Source: Rachicladosporium sp. CCFEE 5018 (lineage: Eukaryota > Ascomycota > Dothideomycetes > Cladosporiales > Cladosporiaceae). Taken from it: a stretch of DNA of 64,000 nt. The stretch covers positions 600,230 to 664,229 of the forward strand of contig KZ111155.1 in assembly GCA_002077045.2 (NCBI GenBank). The letters run 5' to 3'. Of the stretch, positions 48,764 to 59,686 are shown piece by piece. Positions within the stretch are counted from its first letter, which is position 1, and every line of letters starts with the position of its first letter. A model generated the notes under the pieces. The model saw nothing but the letters and a program-made list of their open reading frames with translations. It was not told where the DNA came from and ran no database searches. The translations under genes were made by a program, and so were the position numbers.

Positions 48764-51700
48764 ATGTCTGGCTATGATGAGGATGCCTTGGGAAGTGATG
48801 CGCTGCAGTACAATGTCTTGAAGCAGCGGGTGGACATCGAGGTGGACTTGGCGCGGCAGTCCATCAAAGGCAGCACCGAGCTCACGATCCAGCCCCTAGT
48901 GCGCAACCTCAAGGAAGTGCGCCTTCACTTCCGGCAAGGCAAGGCATCAGGTGTACAAGTCAACGGGCTCACGACAAAATGGCAGCTCCAGGATCCTTAC
49001 GCGAAGATGCGCATGCCCGCGAGGTCCACAGTCGAGCAACATGGCATGTTGAAGTCGCGCATAGAAGACTACGTGGGGCCTGCTCCCATGCCCAACCTGC
49101 TCATCTCGCTACCGCCCAAGCTGAAGATCCAGGAGATTCAGCTGGACGCGGTGACTGCTATGCCAACGTATGCTGCGACGCCAAGTCTGCAGAAGCAAGA
49201 GTCAGATGCGATGGCGATCCTGGAAACACCGACAGTATCAGCACTCCAGAGCAGTGCGCAGTTTGCGCCAATCAAGATCTACATCGACTTTGAGGTACCA
49301 CACTTCCGGGACGGGCTACACTTCGTTGGGTGCGACGACTCGGACCCTCGGTACCCGTATGTGTACTCGAAGGGAGAGCTTGCGCCGGGCAATACATCTT
49401 GTATCTTTCCTTGCTTGGATGATATGACCACGAGGTGTATCTGGGAGATAGCGATCACATGTTCACGAACACTGGGCGACGCTTTTCGCGTAGCGCCTGC
49501 AGCGCCTCTTGCTGCTCTTATGCCACCTGGTGACGCGGGCACTGACGTTGTCATGCATGATGGCGACGAGCAGGAGTATGCTATTCCACTGGAACCCGTT
49601 GACACTGCGCTCGAACTCGTCATAGTCTCCATTGGTGACTTGATCAGCGACGTTGTCGACTCGGAAGATGAAAGCAGACACACAGCAATCTTCAGTGTCG
49701 CAGCAGCCATCACAGCTCGCCATGTTGGTTTCGCAATTGGGCCATTCGAGCACGTCGACTTAGCTGAATTCAGGACTGCAGAAGAAGAGGAACGGCTGGG
49801 TCGAAGCGCAATCAAGATTGATGCGTACTGTCTGCCGGGTCATGTGGAGGAGCTACGGAATACAGCATTCCCAATCTCGATGATGGTGGACTACTTTGGA
49901 GTTCAATTCGGCTCCTTTCCGTTTCCAGACTACCGAATGCTATTCGTGGACGACCTCATACATGACACAGTTCCAGCAGCAGGTCTGACATTCTGCAGTG
50001 CAACTCTGTTGTTCCCAGATGACATTCTAGCGCCAATCACTGTCAACACCAAGAAGCTCGTTCGAGCTGTGGCAGATCAGTGGATTGGCGTTAATGTGGT
50101 TGCGAAGACAACAGATGACGAATGGGTCGTAGCTGGCATAGCTGGCTTTATGACCGACATGTTCATCAAGAAGTTGTTCGGCGTGAATGAGTACAAGTGG
50201 CACCAGAAAGTCATGGCCGAGAAGATCTACGAGCTGGACGTCGAGCGGCCGTCCCTCGAATTGCTCGGCAGACTGCTGCATTATGATCCTACTATACGCG
50301 AGTTTGTCAACATGAAGTCCTCCATGGTTCTTGCGATACTCGACCGACGCCTACTCAAAGCTAGTAACTCTACAGGCGTTACTCGAGTCATCAACAAGAT
50401 CTTCTTGAATGCCAAGACAGGTACTCTGAACAATGGAGAGCTGACGAAAGACGACTTCCAGCGGACTGCTGAGAGACTCGGCCATAGCAAGCTCGAACCC
50501 TTTTTTCGGCAGTGGGTCCAAGGTGCGGGCTGTCCGATCTTCGACGTCAAGCAGCGCTTCAATAAGAAGAAGCTCGTCGTTGAGATGACCATCACCCAGC
50601 GACAGACGGAGCGTCTGACAAAGCCTGCGTTCCAGCCGAGCAACTTCATGAGGGAAGTCAAGGAAGACATCGGGTCAGTGTGGGCGCCTGAGCCACAGGC
50701 AGTGTTCACTGGGCCGATGACAGTTCGCATCCACGAGGCTGATGGCACGCCCTATGAGCACATAATAGATATCAAGGAGCATGTCACCAAGCTTGACATC
50801 CCGTACAACACAAAGTACAAGCGACTCAAGCGCTCACGGCGGCAGAAGGAACGCAATCAGCAGAAGGACAATCATGGAGACGCTGGCGAAGGTGGCGAAG
50901 ATGCTCTTATCTACTGCCTCGGCGACATCCTTGAGACTGCTGAAGAAGTCGAAGAGTGGAAGCTCAAGGACTGGACGCCTGAAGACGAGAACTTGATGGG
51001 TCAAGAGAGCTACGAGTGGATCCGCATGGACACCGACTTCGAATGGCTTGGAAAGATCCACTTACAGATGCCGATGTACATGTACGTCAGTCAGCTGCAG
51101 CAGGACAGGGATCTTGTTGCACAGCACGAGAGTGTGAACTATATTGCGGACTGTGGGGCTTATCAGACGAGCATGAGTGTCATGCTCAGAACTCTGATGG
51201 ACAAACGCTACTTCCACGGCATCCGGACTCTGGCAGCGAAAGCTATCGCAGAGACTGGACGGGATCGACTGAGAGATGTCGGCATGTTCATGCTTGAGAA
51301 GGCATTCAGCTCGATGTTCTGCTTCGAGGGTAAGACCATGACACGACCGAACGACTGGTCTGATCGCGTAAACTTCATCCTGCAATGCGCCATCCCGCAA
51401 GCGATGGTCAAGCTTCGAGACGACGAGGGCAAGGTGCCAATGGCCGTCAGACGCTTCTTCGTGGACAAGCTGAAGTTCAATGACAACTCGAACAACGAGT
51501 ATTCGGATGCACACTACATCGCTACACTGATGAGGTGTCTTGCGCAATCACTGGTCATCTCGCACCGCAAGAAGCAGCCAACATACGACTTCGAGTTTGG
51601 CGATCATGACCCGATGCCGATCGACGAAGTGGACCATGACGCCGACTTCGAGCAAGAGGCATTCGCTGAGATTGAGCGCTACCGCCGCATCGACGAGTGG

Positions 51701-53260
51701 ATATCCTCATATCAAAACATCTACTCGACCACTGCGATCGAGTGCTTGCAGGTGCTCACGAAGGTGGGAATCGTCAAGGATAAGGTCAAGGAGCTGTTGT
51801 CCTACACGCGAGCTGAGAATGCGGAGAATGTTCGAATAGCTGCCTTCGAGTGCCTGACGGAGATTGGGACTACAAGGAAGATGACGATGATGGCTTACCT
51901 GCTGCGGTCGCTGGAGGAGTCGCACCCGCCAGCTTTCCGTGCGAGGCTTTTGGGCTGCTTTGGCGTCGCTTTAGGACACATTGCGATCGGTGACGATGAT
52001 GAGGAAGCCGACGGCGTCACTGGCGCTGCTGATGGCGGACTCATCGTCGAGCAAGCCATGAGCAGCGAGGCGAGACATCTGGCTCTGACGAGGAAGCTGT
52101 CTCCAGACGGCGCACTGAAGGCACTGAAGCTCGCACTGCAAGGAGAGGCGAGCTTTGCGGACGCTTTATGGTCGGCTGCTACATCTGACGCTCTCTCTGT
52201 CGATGAAGTAGCCGCCATCGCTGACGTCGCTGCGTTGGTGTTCGAGCCTAAGACTAGTCTGACACTCAGCTTGAAGTTGCCCAAGAAATACCACGCGAAG
52301 AACCTGGGCGGAGGTAAGATCACGTTCGTCGCCGATGGACCATACCGCACAGCTCCTGTTACGCCCCTGCCATATGAAGAATGGGAGCGCATGCAGCAGC
52401 TCGGCCTGAAGTACACTGGCAGAGTCGGTCCAGACAGTCGGATCGTGGTCAAGGCTGAGCCGACACCACCACCCGCCGAGGACAAGGCTGCAGCAATACG
52501 TGCACAGATCGAAGAGGTCCAGAAGCGACAGCGAGCTCTCGAGCGACCGATGGCACCTCCTGCGTCGCCTGCTCTAGCAACGCCGACGGGTGACAAGCCC
52601 AAGATCAAGATCGGTATCAAGCGCACTGCATCAGTCATCGAGGAGGCTCCTAAGTCAGCCAAGCGGCAGCAGACGCCGAGCAATTACGTTGACAGCCCCA
52701 TGTCCGCACGCGGTAGTCCCGCTGCTGTGTCGAAGGGTCGCCGTAGCTCGACGCCAGGCTCTGTAGCGTCAGCTGGAAAGAAACCAGAGAAGCGCCGGAT
52801 CGTCACGCTGAAATTCGGCAAGATGGCTGCCGGGAGGCTGGCGACAATACTGTCATCACCACCGAAGCGTAAAACCACAGCAACAAGACGCCCAAGCTTC
52901 GAGCAGTCCCACGCCAACTCTGCCTTGGCCAGTCCATCGCTTCCCGCTGCATCGGCTGCGCCTGCTTGGAACCCCGGCGCCTTCAGATCCTTCGACGCGC
53001 CTGACTCTGCAACACCTGCCGAGGTGATGTTCAGCCCGACAGACATGACACCTGATGCATTATCTGGGTCTATCGGAGGTTTCCAGCCACTGTCCGCAGA
53101 CGACACAGCGCTGATGAGTCCCTCGGAGGGTGTGGCAGCGGCATCGGGTAGTGCAGCGGGAGATGCGATGAGCGGCAGCGGCGGCGTGTCGATGCCGCCA
53201 CCGCCCAAGAAGAAGTTCACGCTGAAGCTGGGTGTGCGGAAGTCGAGTGAGAGTGCGTAG
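48764..53260 (+). CDS. TAF2: TFIID subunit TAF2
   Basis: A 1498-aa single-exon protein. The ATG at 48764 (MSGYDEDALGSD) is used; the frame before it opens from GTG. TAF2 is the M1-aminopeptidase-like TFIID subunit that contacts the initiator at core promoters. Visible landmarks are the N-terminal beta-saddle (LQYNVLKQRVDIEVDLARQS), FVGCDDSDPRYPYVYSKGEL, CIFPCLDDMTTRCIWEI, FPFPDYRMLFVDDLIHDTVP, QWIGVNVVAKTTDDEWVVAG and QWVQGAGCPIFDVKQRFNKK. The zinc-ligand HExxH of true aminopeptidases is absent, as expected for TAF2. A HEAT-like region follows. From about residue 1240 the tail is disordered and rich in Ser, Pro, Ala and Lys, ending with KKKFTLKLGVRKSS, a basic motif likely to contact DNA or partners. 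Confidence 0.94.
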   Translation: MSGYDEDALGSDALQYNVLKQRVDIEVDLARQSIKGSTELTIQPLVRNLKEVRLHFRQGKASGVQVNGLTTKWQLQDPYAKMRMPARSTVEQHGMLKSRIEDYVGPAPMPNLLISLPPKLKIQEIQLDAVTAMPTYAATPSLQKQESDAMAILETPTVSALQSSAQFAPIKIYIDFEVPHFRDGLHFVGCDDSDPRYPYVYSKGELAPGNTSCIFPCLDDMTTRCIWEIAITCSRTLGDAFRVAPAAPLAALMPPGDAGTDVVMHDGDEQEYAIPLEPVDTALELVIVSIGDLISDVVDSEDESRHTAIFSVAAAITARHVGFAIGPFEHVDLAEFRTAEEEERLGRSAIKIDAYCLPGHVEELRNTAFPISMMVDYFGVQFGSFPFPDYRMLFVDDLIHDTVPAAGLTFCSATLLFPDDILAPITVNTKKLVRAVADQWIGVNVVAKTTDDEWVVAGIAGFMTDMFIKKLFGVNEYKWHQKVMAEKIYELDVERPSLELLGRLLHYDPTIREFVNMKSSMVLAILDRRLLKASNSTGVTRVINKIFLNAKTGTLNNGELTKDDFQRTAERLGHSKLEPFFRQWVQGAGCPIFDVKQRFNKKKLVVEMTITQRQTERLTKPAFQPSNFMREVKEDIGSVWAPEPQAVFTGPMTVRIHEADGTPYEHIIDIKEHVTKLDIPYNTKYKRLKRSRRQKERNQQKDNHGDAGEGGEDALIYCLGDILETAEEVEEWKLKDWTPEDENLMGQESYEWIRMDTDFEWLGKIHLQMPMYMYVSQLQQDRDLVAQHESVNYIADCGAYQTSMSVMLRTLMDKRYFHGIRTLAAKAIAETGRDRLRDVGMFMLEKAFSSMFCFEGKTMTRPNDWSDRVNFILQCAIPQAMVKLRDDEGKVPMAVRRFFVDKLKFNDNSNNEYSDAHYIATLMRCLAQSLVISHRKKQPTYDFEFGDHDPMPIDEVDHDADFEQEAFAEIERYRRIDEWISSYQNIYSTTAIECLQVLTKVGIVKDKVKELLSYTRAENAENVRIAAFECLTEIGTTRKMTMMAYLLRSLEESHPPAFRARLLGCFGVALGHIAIGDDDEEADGVTGAADGGLIVEQAMSSEARHLALTRKLSPDGALKALKLALQGEASFADALWSAATSDALSVDEVAAIADVAALVFEPKTSLTLSLKLPKKYHAKNLGGGKITFVADGPYRTAPVTPLPYEEWERMQQLGLKYTGRVGPDSRIVVKAEPTPPPAEDKAAAIRAQIEEVQKRQRALERPMAPPASPALATPTGDKPKIKIGIKRTASVIEEAPKSAKRQQTPSNYVDSPMSARGSPAAVSKGRRSSTPGSVASAGKKPEKRRIVTLKFGKMAAGRLATILSSPPKRKTTATRRPSFEQSHANSALASPSLPAASAAPAWNPGAFRSFDAPDSATPAEVMFSPTDMTPDALSGSIGGFQPLSADDTALMSPSEGVAAASGSAAGDAMSGSGGVSMPPPPKKKFTLKLGVRKSSESA

Positions 53261-54065
53261 AGGCTGAGTGCGTTTGCATTGGCCGACTTGAACACTCGAG
53301 ATGGGGGCCGGGGGTGATAGCGCTGCAGCCGCTGTAAGGGGTAGAGGAAGGACGGGCAAGAAAGCCAGGCATTAGAGCGCCGACAGCTCGTCTCGTCAGT
53401 GCGAGGCATCTTTAAAAGGGGATCGGCAGGGATGAACAATAATGAGGGATCTTCATGGTATTAGCGAGGAGTTGGGGTGAGACACATAATCAGAGCAGGC
53501 GGTCAAGCCGACGAGCTTGAGTCATACTCATGTACTATACCCTACCAAAGTTTGGTTACATCAGTGGACGGGCTGTCAAGCTAGGCCTGCGTTTGATACC
53601 CACGTACCCTGTAGCATACTTTATTGGAGTCTCATTTGCAGGGATGTATCCCGAATCCGTTACTGCATGTCAGCAATTAGCTACTGTAGAGCGGAATCTC
53701 AGCCGCAGAGGCTAGACAAGCGAACTATGGGGGATGTGAGCACATAAGGATTGTCACTCTCCTCGTCTTTGCGTCCTTGTACACCGGGTCAGCTGTCCTG
53801 AAGACAAGACCGACGACAAGAGGCCTGCGTCGCTGCAGTGGTCGTAAGCAAGTCTCGACACGCCGCAATCTGACCCTGACTGCTTGAATCCCACTTAGTA
53901 CACTGATCGGAACATACACACCCAGCACAAAATGGCTACCCAAACACTCACGGCGGTGAGCGACCGGCAACTCTACAAAGCAACATTGGTAGGCGGCGCA
54001 TTCCTGCGCCAGATGGCATTACTTTCATCGACGTCTCTCAAGTCAGGCCAAAGCACAGACGCCAG
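53261..54065. other. Spacer and probable 5' part of the transcription-factor gene
   Basis: No gene is supported in 53261-53930. From about 53985 the frame leading into the next gene is open and reads like its conserved N-terminus (DGITFIDVSQVRPKHRRQ). The true first exon probably lies here, but an ATG at 53932 is in another frame and I could not find a splice pair that joins them. Confidence 0.4.
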
Positions 54066-55659
54066 ATGACTCCGGGCGAGAAGCTGGAGTATCGACAGCG
54101 ACGCTTGCTGAAGTCCTGCACGAAGTGCTCGAAGCAGAAGCGCAGGTGTCGACATGATTCAACTGCTGCTACTGCCACAACATCGGAACGAACCCCCAGC
54201 TCGGAGGAGGATCTCGCCCGTCCTGATAAGCGACTGGAAAAAAAACGCAGTCAAGCCTCCAGTAGTATCAGTTTCACAATATGGGACTCACGGCGACCTC
54301 TCGAAAGTCACGCAGATCATCACACCGCATCGGAACGACAAACCTCAACGCTGGCCAGAGCACGCCACACGTTCGACCAACGCAGCAGACCCGCGTCCAA
54401 GTCCTGGACTCACGTCCACCGCCAGCTCCAAGGCGCGACAGGCTGCTACGCCGAAGTCGCGCCCCAGATTCTGAACGGCGCAGCCTGGTCAGGCGTAATC
54501 CACACCTGGTTTCAATTCGCGCCCCAACGCCTCGGTCACTCGCCCTGCTTCGACCTCACGATCGCCGCACTAATGACGATATACCACTACCAGCGCGGAA
54601 CAAACGGCATCGTGCTATCACACTGCTACCGCTCGTTGCAAGTCGCTCTGCCGGCTATCAGGCGCGCAACAGAGTCAGAGGAGCAGCGGTGGGACGATCT
54701 GACGTTGGCGAGTATTGCTGCAGTATACTCGTGTCAGCCTGGGAAGGCTGAGGAGAAGGTTATCAGTAATCCGCATTTGAATGGGTTGATGAGTATGCTT
54801 ACCATTGAGGGCGAGGCATGGGCCGACGACGGAGTTCGCGAAGCTGGTTTGTGATTTCTATATTTGTGACACTTATCTCGTGTCGTGCATACGCGGGATT
54901 GCGTCGCCGCTGGAGGAGGTGGAGGAAGAGTACTGCCAGCCTAACCATGCCGCAAGAATCTCGACGCCGTCTGGGGACCTGCGAGCGCAGGGCAACAAGC
55001 TCAGTATCCGGCTGCCTAGACTTGTGTTGCTCGTCCGCGCTGCGACCAGGAGGAATGCCGAGTCAGAAGCAGTAGCCATGGCGCTGAAGAGCGCGGAGAG
55101 TCTAGTGAAGGACTTCGAGTACACCGTCGGCCGTCGCCTGTATCCCAACGTGGAAGTCATCGACATACTCCAGGCGAAGTCCCCTGGGGCCAACTGGCTT
55201 ACAGTCGTACAACCAGACCTGGCAAATCTGACATCGAGACTGCATTACTGGCACACTCGCGTTGCACTCTTGCGAGTGTGCATCCGCCTCGAGAAAGCAT
55301 CGCCAGACTTGTACCCTCAGTACGAGTTACCTGACCCCGTCTCGGCGCAAACGGAGCTTCGAAGGATCTACAACGACGTCCTGATTGCGATCTACTTCGC
55401 GCGACTGCCTTGGTGCTATCTGCAACGAAGAGTGTTCCTGCAAGCGTTACTGATGTGCTGGGGTGAATTACGCAGCGCCGACTTAGGACCTGCTCCGCTG
55501 GAAAATCTCGAAGTGGAAGAGGCCTGGCTGTTATCGAGGATGCACGAGATCCTCACGCCGTTCGTCACAATACACTTGTCTGCAGAGGACTTGGACGAGG
55601 CCGCTGGAGTATTTGTTGGGCAGAAGATTGCGGGGAGGTTCAAGGAGTTGTTTGATTGA
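54066..55659 (+). pseudogene. Fungal transcription factor-like gene with a frameshift near 54805
   Basis: The first frame (from the ATG at 54066, open upstream) has MTPGEKLEYRQRRLLKSCTK followed by CSKQKRRC. This is the C-x2-C-x6-C half-cluster with KRRC found in a fungal family whose members begin with a RRQMTPGEK-like segment. It continues through a low-complexity linker and a helical mid-region (AWSGVIHTWFQFAPQRLGHS, LTIAALMTIYHYQRGTNG) to TGA at 54852. The matching C-terminal half (PTTEFAKLVCDFYICDTYLV, CIRGIASPLEEVEEEYC, and on to FKELFD at 55659) lies in the +1 frame and overlaps by about 50 bases. No intron fits, so a one- or two-base indel at about 54800-54830 is inferred; a sequencing error is possible. 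Intact relatives would be nuclear DNA-binding regulators with a fungal-specific helical domain. Confidence 0.62.
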
Positions 55660-55918
55660 TGCTCGATTTGGTATGAAAGTTAGCGTAAAGATAGATCATA
55701 GACAGAAACGCTCCGGGGGATTCTCAGCGATGTTGTACATATCGTATTATCGAGCTATATCTTGAATGCTGTGCTGGGGACGACTTGTAATGTACCAAAA
55801 GGTCCCAACGAGGAAGAAGCGCACATCTGGGTCGCACCTTCCTCCGTGAACTGATCCACACTCCCTCTACAACACACCCCTTCAACATTATAAATACTTA
55901 TCATCTAATTCACCACAA
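55660..55918. other. Spacer with TATA-like element upstream of tRNA-Ile
   Basis: It holds TATAAATA at 55890-55897, about 25 bases before the tRNA. This fits an upstream Pol III TATA element. No gene is seen. Confidence 0.45.
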
Positions 55919-55992
55919 GTCTGGTTAGCTCAGTTGGTTAGAGCGTGGTGCTAATAACGCCAAGGTCGCGAGTTCGACCCTCGTACTGGACA
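55919..55992 (+). tRNA. tRNA-Ile (anticodon AAT)
   Basis: All four arms fold without an intron. Acceptor GTCTGGT pairs with ACTGGAC. The D arm is GCTC-AGTTGGTTA-GAGC. The anticodon stem TGGTG/CGCCA encloses loop CTAATAA, giving anticodon AAT. The variable loop is AGGTC. The T stem GCGAG/CTCGT surrounds TTCGACC, and the discriminator is A. A- and B-box promoter sequences are intact. TTTT runs at 56024 and 56033 are the nearest terminators, and a TATAAATA lies upstream. Confidence 0.95.
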
Positions 55993-56318
55993 TGAAGTAC
56001 GAATGATCCGCAAGAAACCAACGTTTTGCGAATTTTGATGGTGTGGATGAGTCGCTTTGCCGCCGAATTGGGGCAACACAATTAAGCCGAGGTGAAGAGA
56101 TCTCGAAGCACGTCAGCGAGCGAATTCTCGAGGGAAACCCCACGGGCAACAAACGACGCTGTTATTGAACACTGCCTAAGCACGGATACTGCAACGATTG
56201 AATCCGTGGCTGTGGGACATTGCCCACGGTAAGTTACTGTGGTTGTGAACAAGAAGATGGGCAAACATGGTCATTGGCGATGCTCATAGCTTTCGTAGAG
56301 TTTTGTATGGTCGCGATC
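55993..56318. other. Spacer between tRNA-Ile and the Sel1-repeat gene
   Basis: About 330 bases. It contains the tRNA terminator T-runs and probably the 3' UTR of the Sel1-repeat gene. I see nothing else. Confidence 0.4.
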
Positions 56319-58814
56319 CTACTTCTCCTTCTTGCGTCCCCATATCGACCTCCCTCTCGATCGGCCCGTAGGTGCGCCATCTTTCTCATGCGCAGCCTTG
56401 GCGATATCCTTGACGTCCTTCATGTCCTTCGCCAGGAAGTTCTCGAAACGCTTGCTCTCCACGTCCTTCTCAGGCGTATTTCGCGCTGAAGCCGAGTCGG
56501 TGGAGTCCATGTATTTGGATTTGTAGATCCTGCAAGTACGCGTTAGTAAGATGTTCGGGATCTGTGTCAGCGGATAACGAGCGACTCACCAGCTGTTCCC
56601 CGCCATACTCATCCCACCCTCCTCCGCCCGCCGATACAACGCCGCCGCCTTCTTTAGATCCTTCCGACAACCCACGCCACGCGTGTAACAATACCCGGCC
56701 TCGGCCAGCGCGTCAGCATCGCCCCAGTTCCCAGCAAGCTCGAAACACTGCACAGCCAGCGGCTTATCTTTACTGCAGCCCCAGCCGTTCATATAGCTAA
56801 TCCCCAACTCATAAATCGCAAGCGCGAACTGCGCTTTCCGCTTCCTTCTCTCCTGCGCAGCAGCAGGTGAGGCGTCTGCGGCGGGGAGGTCCGAGGAGTC
56901 TGCCATTTGGAGAGACGAGGACGCAATGGCTTTACGGAGCCAGATGACGCCTTCTTCCTGACTAGGCCGCATGCCCCAGCCGTGACGGCAGGCGAGGGCG
57001 TAAAGGAGCATTGCGGTTGGCAGACCAGCTTTTGCGGCTAGCCGGAGGTGGTATGTCGATTTTTGCAAGGCGCCGGAGCTGTGCGCCTGGATGCCTATCT
57101 CGAGATGTTGCTCGGGTGTAAGTTCTGCGGAGGGTACGCGGGTGTGAAGGGGAAGATTTGCGCGGATCGTCGCGTCTGTGGACTGCGACAAGATGGATGG
57201 GGTGGGATGGTGTTTCGGCCGAGGTGGTGTGGAGTTTTGGGCGGGAAGACCGGGGAGGAGGTCCTCGGTTGTGTCGCGTTGGTCGAGTGCCGGGACGGGT
57301 GATTGCGCAGCTGCTTGCAAAGGTTGCGATCGCTCAGGTGTGACAGCACGGATCGTTGGCTTCGCGGTCGGACTGTTCTCCCGCTCATTACGATCCGCAC
57401 CATTGCCAGCATCGTCCCAGCTGAACTGTTTCTCGATCCACGATGCTCGCTGCTCTGCACTCGATCGCTGCATCGCTCGGCCTCGTGGCAGCGAAAATCT
57501 CCTGTTTGCCTGCGCTTCGGGCTGTGGTAGAGGCACGCCCGAGAAGTACTCGCCAGCTACGTGCTCCAGCTCGCTCGGTGTCGGCACGTTGGCATACGGT
57601 GTAAGGATACCGTCATGTGATGACTGTCTTGACGCGCCCCCGCCCGAGGTAGACGAGATGACACTGCTATTACTCACAGCCGTCACAGCCGGAGGTCTTG
57701 CTGCGGAGTCGCCAGATGGCCTGCTACCATCGAAGGATCGCTTGCTCTCGATCGATCGCCGTGCGCCGCCTAGCGATGGCCTGCTACCGTGACTGCTCAG
57801 TGGGCGCGAGAAGTTGAAGGACGGCCTCGGAAGCTGCGTAGAGTCGTTCAACGAGCAGTCTGAAGTCATTGAAGGCGAACGCTGAGCTGAGCGCATAAAG
57901 TGTGAGAACGGTGAATGCGTTCGCGACTTCGCGCTGCTGCCGGAGAACTTTCTCAGCTCAGATGATGCCTGTACGCCTCGCGTCGAACCAGTCTCATCGT
58001 CACCGCTGTCTTGCATGACTGAGCGAATGCTCTTCATACTCCTTGGCGACTTCGGGAAGCCGGGCGATCGAGGTGGAAGCAGCCCATTATTCGATCTTGT
58101 CGAGCCATTCGTCAACGTCCTAGGATGCGAAGTCGATTGCAGCGAATCGTAGCTGCTCGTCAGACTCGGTAGCTGCGGGGAAGGAGCCTCCACATTTACC
58201 ATGCTTGGATCCACGGGCTCTGGCGACGCAGCCCTTGGTGCGCCAAAGTAATCACTCGACACTTGTGGCTGCTTCAATCCTCTCCCCTGCTCCTCACGCT
58301 CGTCACTCGCATCGTAGAATGTCCTCCGTCCAGACAAGTCCGGCACAGCAGGCACGTCCATCATACTGATCCTTTCCAGCAACGGATAGAAGCTCTTCGG
58401 CCGCTTGCCCTCGTCCTCCCCACCCCTCGTCACGGGCCGGTTACCGTCCTCATCATTCCCCCTGGTCATCGGCCTCTGACCGTCTCCATCTTCTTCCTCC
58501 ACATCACTCATGCCTCCACTCGCGCTCCTCGCAAAGTACTCGGGCCTGTTGGCCAACGTGCGCGCAACATCGCCATGCGGTAGCCGGCTCAGTCGCCTTC
58601 CAGCTTGGGCTTCGTCCTCGAACTTCTTCGCTAGGAGGCGGGACTGCAGGGCAAATGCGTCTAGGGGCGAGAGCGCCGGGGGGACTTCGCCAGTTCGCGG
58701 AGAGGGGAGGTCGAGTTGGAAGTTGAGGAAGCGCGGAGGTGGGAGGGGGATGTTCTCGTCTGCAGTACGGTGAGTACTGGAGGCGAGATTGAGGTTCGCC
58801 GGTCGAGGCCCCAT
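56319..58814 (-). CDS. Sel1-repeat protein of the Dsf2/Nif1 type
   Basis: An 811-aa protein from exons 58814-56590 and 56529-56319 (60-nt intron). Residues 1-540 are disordered and rich in Ser, Pro, Arg and Gly, with many SP/TP sites. The C-terminal part has Sel1-like repeats: HLEIGIQAHSSGALQKSTYH, LAAKAGLPTAMLLYALACRH, YELGISYMNGWGCSKDKPLA, WGDADALAEAGYCYTRGVGC and DLKKAAALYRRAEEGGMSMA, then GNSWIYKSKYM across the intron and a Lys-rich end. This layout matches fungal Dsf2 and the S. pombe mitosis inhibitor Nif1. Sel1 repeats are protein-binding solenoids. A cell-cycle or polarity role is known only by analogy. The multiple SP sites suggest phosphorylation. The ortholog name is moderate; the repeat family is firm. 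Confidence 0.82.
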
Positions 58815-59686
58815 AGTTGGGCGGGGTTAGGAGGGAGATGGTCGTTCTTTCCGTTCATTCATCCAGGTCGCGTGCTTGCCCGTCTGATTGCTGTTATTGC
58901 TGCTCTCGCTCCTTCAGCTGCTCCTTCCAAATGAGTGTGTCTTCTCTTCCTTCAACACAGCACATGAATGTCCTCGCCCAATTCCCAATTTTCACCAAAA
59001 CAATAAAGTAACAGCAGACACAGCCTTTCCTTGCAAACACCTCAGGAGTCTCTACTCGGCCATCAAACCACCTCCACGCCATCTCGTGTTTCAACCAATG
59101 GGAGCCATTGTCTCATGAAGCAGGGTCTTGGCAAGACCCCTGAACCGCTCGTGCAGATCTTTGCGGAGCCGCGCTTAAACTTTCCGACATCGTAAACTTC
59201 CGACGTCTTGCGTGCTGACGCCGTTTCGCGTGGCTGCTATTCTTGGCGCGGAGCGCCGACGGTTGCCGAGATATGAGCAGTGACTACATGGCTGTGATAC
59301 GAGACATGTGCGAATGCGCTGTCGGGAAGCTTCGCGAGGGTTGGACTGTGAGGGAATGCTATGAGGTTGATTGGGAACTTCATGGCGCGGTTGAATATAT
59401 ATGGTGCTGTGCGGAGACATCGAACCAAGCGATCTCAAGCTGGCGGGCTGCCCACACAACTGGCGAGAGAAGACATTCCCAAGTCCACGGCTCGGAGGAT
59501 GTGCTGCAGGAAGGAAAACTCGCGCCTTTCAGCACATCAATGTCAGTGTCGCTCCTGTACTGACTACGACTGATGAAGCTGCTATACGTCACAGCGCAGT
59601 CACAGAGTGCTGGCCCGGAATGACTAAGAGAGAGACACGATCAATCCGTCTCATCAACATAGCCCACTCCCTTTATCACTCGCCTC
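58815..59686. other. Intergenic, upstream of the Sel1-repeat gene
   Basis: About 870 bases between two minus-strand genes. Several short overlapping frames on both strands have no domain features. No tRNA or other RNA gene was found. Confidence 0.4.

Noticed and set aside
54099..54160. Truncation of a normal Zn2Cys6 cluster in the transcription factor
   Set aside because: The C-x2-C-x6-C half motif followed by basic residues, with an upstream MTPGEK segment, is itself typical of one fungal regulator family, so the missing second half is not evidence of damage.
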